Source: Sva-07 sp963752815 (lineage in GTDB: Bacteria > Actinomycetota > Acidimicrobiia > Acidimicrobiales > Ilumatobacteraceae). Taken from it: a DNA stretch of 64,000 bases. Shown one piece after another: positions 61,735 to 64,000 of this stretch; position 1 is the first letter of the stretch; each line of letters starts with the position of its first letter. The stretch spans positions 496,001 through 560,000 of the forward strand of contig CAVVZI010000015.1 in the NCBI GenBank assembly GCA_963752815.1, written 5' to 3'. The position numbers and the translations under genes were made by a program. The notes under the pieces were generated by a model. The model did not search any database. It worked only from the letters and a program-made list of their open reading frames with translations, and was not told the origin of the DNA.

Positions 61735-62916
61735 GTGAGCTCGCCTCGACGTCTGACGCTCGGTTTCGTCGCGCTCGTCGTGCTCACCGAGTGCTTCCTG
61801 GTGGCGCGCATCGTGACCACCGGGTTCGGGGCGGACAACGACACCTATCTCATGCTCGGCTCGTGGGATCGACTGATCCACCACGGGACGTACTCGCCGT
61901 CGCGCTTCCAGGGCAGCCCGCTCGCGGAAGTCTCGATCGGCGCCCTGAGCGAAGTCGGCGGCCATTGGCTGAGTGCGGTCATGTCGATCGCACTCGGGGT
62001 GCTGGCCGTGTGGTCGCTGTTCGATCTGGCGCGGCGACGCCTCGGCAATCGGTCCGACGCAGGGCTGCTCGCGGCGATCCTCGCACTGACACCGGTGTTT
62101 CTCGTCGCTGCCTCGACGAGCCATGACTACATCTACGGCTTGGCGTTGTTCCTCGCCGGCTGGAACGCCCAGGAGCGGGGCCGCGATCAGCGGCTCGTGG
62201 CCGTCATCCTCGCGATGGCGACCCTGGGCCGATTCTCCTACGTTCCGCTCGGTTTGGTCGTGCTCCTCGCCGGTCCGCCGCCGCGAGGACGACGCGATCG
62301 AACGGTCAGTTCGGCGGTGTACGCGCTCGTGATCGCGGTCGGGTATTTGCCGGCCTACCTCAGCGCGAACGGGTCGTTCAGCATCTTCACCGCCGACCGC
62401 CCGACCGGTCAGGGAATCGTCGGCATCATCGGCAGGGCCGTCGTCAAGCCGACGCTCATCTTCGGCGTCGTGGGAATGGCGCTGCTGGCGGTGGCCATCG
62501 TCGTCGCGCTGGTTCGAGGCCGCTCCACGGGGAGCGGAATGTTGGGCGAGCGATGGTTGGTCGTGATGATCGCGATCAGCGCGCTGACGTGGGTGTGGAT
62601 CCCGGTCGAACCGTCGTACCTGCTCCCCACCTTGGCGATCCTGCTCGTGTGGCTCGCCCGCACCGAGATCGTCCGGGCCGTCCGTCCGGTACTGGTCGTG
62701 TGGCTGGTGACGCTCGTGTCGTTGGCATGGATCGAACCACACCTGTTCCGGTTCACCTACGCGCAATCCGACGATCCGTGTCCCGCCGACGAAGCGGTCG
62801 ACTTCTCCTTCTCGCCGCACGTCACGCAGGGTCAACTGCTGAGCTATCCGGCCCTGATCGTCGACAACCGGCCGTGCAACGAACTTCGCCGCGCCGTCCA
62901 GGGTGGAGGCGGGTGA
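61735..62916 (+). CDS. Polytopic membrane protein of unknown function
   Basis: The 393-residue protein has about nine membrane helices (LTLGFVALVVLTECFLVARI at the N-terminus; WLSAVMSIALGVLAVWSLF; LLAAILALTPVFLVAA). Short outer loops carry charged and aromatic residues (TTGFGADNDTYLMLGSWDRL), which resembles GT-C-type glycosyltransferases whose first loop carries an acidic catalytic motif. The resemblance is only suggestive. The start is GTG at 61735, 13 bases after the YcnI-like gene, so it may be the last gene of that transcript. Confidence 0.7.
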   Translation: MSSPRRLTLGFVALVVLTECFLVARIVTTGFGADNDTYLMLGSWDRLIHHGTYSPSRFQGSPLAEVSIGALSEVGGHWLSAVMSIALGVLAVWSLFDLARRRLGNRSDAGLLAAILALTPVFLVAASTSHDYIYGLALFLAGWNAQERGRDQRLVAVILAMATLGRFSYVPLGLVVLLAGPPPRGRRDRTVSSAVYALVIAVGYLPAYLSANGSFSIFTADRPTGQGIVGIIGRAVVKPTLIFGVVGMALLAVAIVVALVRGRSTGSGMLGERWLVVMIAISALTWVWIPVEPSYLLPTLAILLVWLARTEIVRAVRPVLVVWLVTLVSLAWIEPHLFRFTYAQSDDPCPADEAVDFSFSPHVTQGQLLSYPALIVDNRPCNELRRAVQGGGG

Positions 62917-62953
62917 CCCCGCGGAAATCCCCCGCACAGCAAGGGATCTCTCG

Positions 62954-63036
62954 TGCGCGAGGGGGGACTTGAACCCCCACGCCCTTTCGGACACCAGCAC
63001 CTGAAGCTGACGCGTCTGCCATTCCGCCACTCGCGC
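62954..63036 (-). tRNA. tRNA-Leu (anticodon CAG)
   Basis: Reading the minus strand from 63036, the acceptor arms GCGCGAG/CTCGCGC pair. The anticodon loop TTCAGGT within TCAGC/GCTGG gives CAG (reads CUG). A long variable arm and T arm with GGTTCAAGTCC identify a type II tRNA-Leu. CCA is not encoded; the discriminator is A. Confidence 0.93.
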
Positions 63037-63095
63037 AAAGTGGAGAGCGAAACGCTAGCGCAGTGTTGCCGCGATCCCCACTCTCCATTCGTCCG

Positions 63096-63147
63096 CGTTC
63101 TCGTGAACTTCTTGCGCTCGCGGGTGCGCAAGAAGTTCACGAGAACG
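63096..63147. repeat. Perfect 22-bp inverted repeat with 8-base loop
   Basis: The arm at 63096-63117 is the exact reverse complement of 63126-63147; the loop is tcgcgggt (63118-63125). It lies between tRNA-Leu and fhaA, which are divergent, 55 bases before the fhaA ATG. There is no T tract. It is one of the longest perfect hairpins in the window. Confidence 0.9.
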
Positions 63148-63202
63148 GAAGGAACGGGCGACGGGGCGGGGTGGAAATCGGCCACTAGCCTCGCGATCCA
63201 CC

Positions 63203-63865
63203 ATGGGATTGCAATCAATCGAGCGACGCCTGGAGCGTATGGTCGACGGTGTGTTCACTCGTCGCTCCCAGGGTTCGATCCGCCCGATCGAGTTGGGTCG
63301 CCGTCTCGTGCGCGAGATGGACGACCACCGGTCCGTCGATGTCAAGGGCCGCCGCATCGTGCCCAACGACTTCACGATCGTGCTGAGCCCGGCCGATCGT
63401 GACGGGTTCGGCGACATCGAGGTCACCCTCACCACCGAACTCGCCGAAGCCGCCAAGGAGTACGCCCGCGAGGAGGGCTACCACTTCATGGGCCCGGTCG
63501 CCGTCCGGCTCAGCGCCGAGGACAAGATGAAGAACGGCCGCTTCACCGTGACGTCCCTGCTCAAGCAGGGTGACGGCGGGTCGTCGATGGCGTCGATCGT
63601 GCTCCCGTCCGGCCAGCGGATCGGCCTCAACCAGGGCACCGTCACCGTCGGCCGCCTCCCCGAATGCACGATCTCGATCAACGACAGCAACATCAGCCGC
63701 AAGCACGCCGAGATGCGCCAGTCGGCCGGCGAGTACGTCGTGATCGACCTGAATTCGACGAATGGCACACTCGTCAACGGGATACGAATCACCGGTCAGC
63801 AGCGTCTGAACGAAGGCGACATCATCAGTTTCGGCTCGACCCACGTCCGGTTCGAGGCGTCCTGA
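63203..63865 (+). CDS. fhaA: FhaA-like protein (DUF3662 + FHA domain)
   Basis: The 220-residue protein has the N-terminal DUF3662 domain (1-120, IERRLERMVDGVFTRRSQGS) and a C-terminal FHA domain (about 135-220) with the phosphothreonine-binding pieces VTVGRLPECTISINDSNISR, KHAEM and LNSTNGTLVNG. It recognises phosphothreonine on partners such as Ser/Thr kinases and MviN/FtsW-type proteins at the division site in actinobacteria. It lacks the long disordered linker of Mycobacterium FhaA. fhaB follows after 40 bases. A TAGCCT box ends 12 bases before the ATG. Confidence 0.9.
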   Translation: MGLQSIERRLERMVDGVFTRRSQGSIRPIELGRRLVREMDDHRSVDVKGRRIVPNDFTIVLSPADRDGFGDIEVTLTTELAEAAKEYAREEGYHFMGPVAVRLSAEDKMKNGRFTVTSLLKQGDGGSSMASIVLPSGQRIGLNQGTVTVGRLPECTISINDSNISRKHAEMRQSAGEYVVIDLNSTNGTLVNGIRITGQQRLNEGDIISFGSTHVRFEAS

Positions 63866-63905
63866 CCGACACCGGGGCATTCGTCGCCCACGTCATCCGA
63901 TCCAC

Positions 63906-64000
63906 ATGACCGACCAAGTCCTCAACATCCTCAAGTTCGTACTCCTCGGACTGCTGTACCTGTTCTTCGCCCGCGTCCTGTGGGCCGTGTGGAGCGAGGT
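63906..64000 (+). CDS. fhaB: FhaB-like protein, N-terminal fragment (runs off the window edge)
   Basis: The frame from ATG 63906 is open to the window end. The 31 visible residues are one membrane helix after a short polar start (MTDQVLNILKFVLLGLLYLF, then FARVLWAVWSEV). This matches the membrane-anchored start of FhaB, which is followed by an FHA domain and sits next to fhaA in actinobacteria, ahead of the phosphatase/FtsW/PBP/kinase genes. The FHA domain itself is not in the window, so the name rests on position and the helix. Confidence 0.7.
   Translation, partial: MTDQVLNILKFVLLGLLYLFFARVLWAVWSE

Overview
The window is high-GC, densely coded DNA from an actinobacterium, most likely an Ilumatobacter-like member of the Acidimicrobiia. 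This rests on a dnaK-grpE-dnaJ-hspR operon with a HAIR-type operator, an fhaA-fhaB pair, a DUF2510 protein, EccC/FtsK-like and forkhead-associated proteins, frequent GTG starts, and many genes that look leaderless. The genus is inferred from gene content and style, not from an rRNA gene.

Layout. 0-4.6 kb: membrane/FHA genes, including an FtsK/EccC-like protein with no intact P-loop. 4.6-8.8 kb: the heat-shock operon on the minus strand. 8.8-21 kb: housekeeping genes (cytidine deaminase, M14 peptidase, phosphoglycerate mutase, a cyclic-nucleotide-binding protein, an Fe-S oxidoreductase, fumarase, a DEAD-box helicase, dCTP deaminase, a PaiB-like protein) and tRNA-Gly. A seven-copy repeat array lies at 11.9-12.3 kb. 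21-27 kb: a flavin-dependent monooxygenase with an alpha/beta hydrolase, a receptor-like Ser/Thr kinase, a TetR regulator with its operators, and a glycosyltransferase.

27-43.6 kb is the accessory highlight: one long minus-strand cluster. A PAS-GAF histidine kinase and a NarL-type regulator are followed by a complete Liv-type ABC importer (two permeases, a binding lipoprotein, two ATPases) and nine enzymes: an oxidoreductase, two metal-dependent TIM-barrel isomerases, a Tm-1-like ATP-binding protein and its TIM-barrel partner, a cupin, an enolase-superfamily dehydratase, a VOC protein and a 2-hydroxyacid dehydrogenase. It reads as uptake and catabolism of a polyhydroxylated acid, sugar or cyclitol whose identity cannot be read from the sequence.

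43.7-64 kb holds membrane and redox genes (SDR, prephenate dehydratase, nickel-pincer larB/larC, a TlpA/DsbB disulfide pair, an ABC exporter, a beta-lactamase-fold protein with a Rieske domain, an L,D-transpeptidase, glutamyl-Q tRNA(Asp) synthetase), a copper locus (YcnI, CopC-CopD, YcnI-like), tRNA-Leu, fhaA and the start of fhaB.

Two window-wide features matter when reading the list. First, at least nine conserved genes between 12 and 49 kb are broken by single-base indels, mostly one extra base, with intact conserved sequence on both sides. These are probably sequence errors; each span is given as if the frame were restored. Second, twelve genes have a TAnnnT box ending about 7-10 bases before the start codon, which predicts leaderless mRNAs. 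Several strong hairpins lie at 53-63 kb, two of which share an identical 13-base loop motif.
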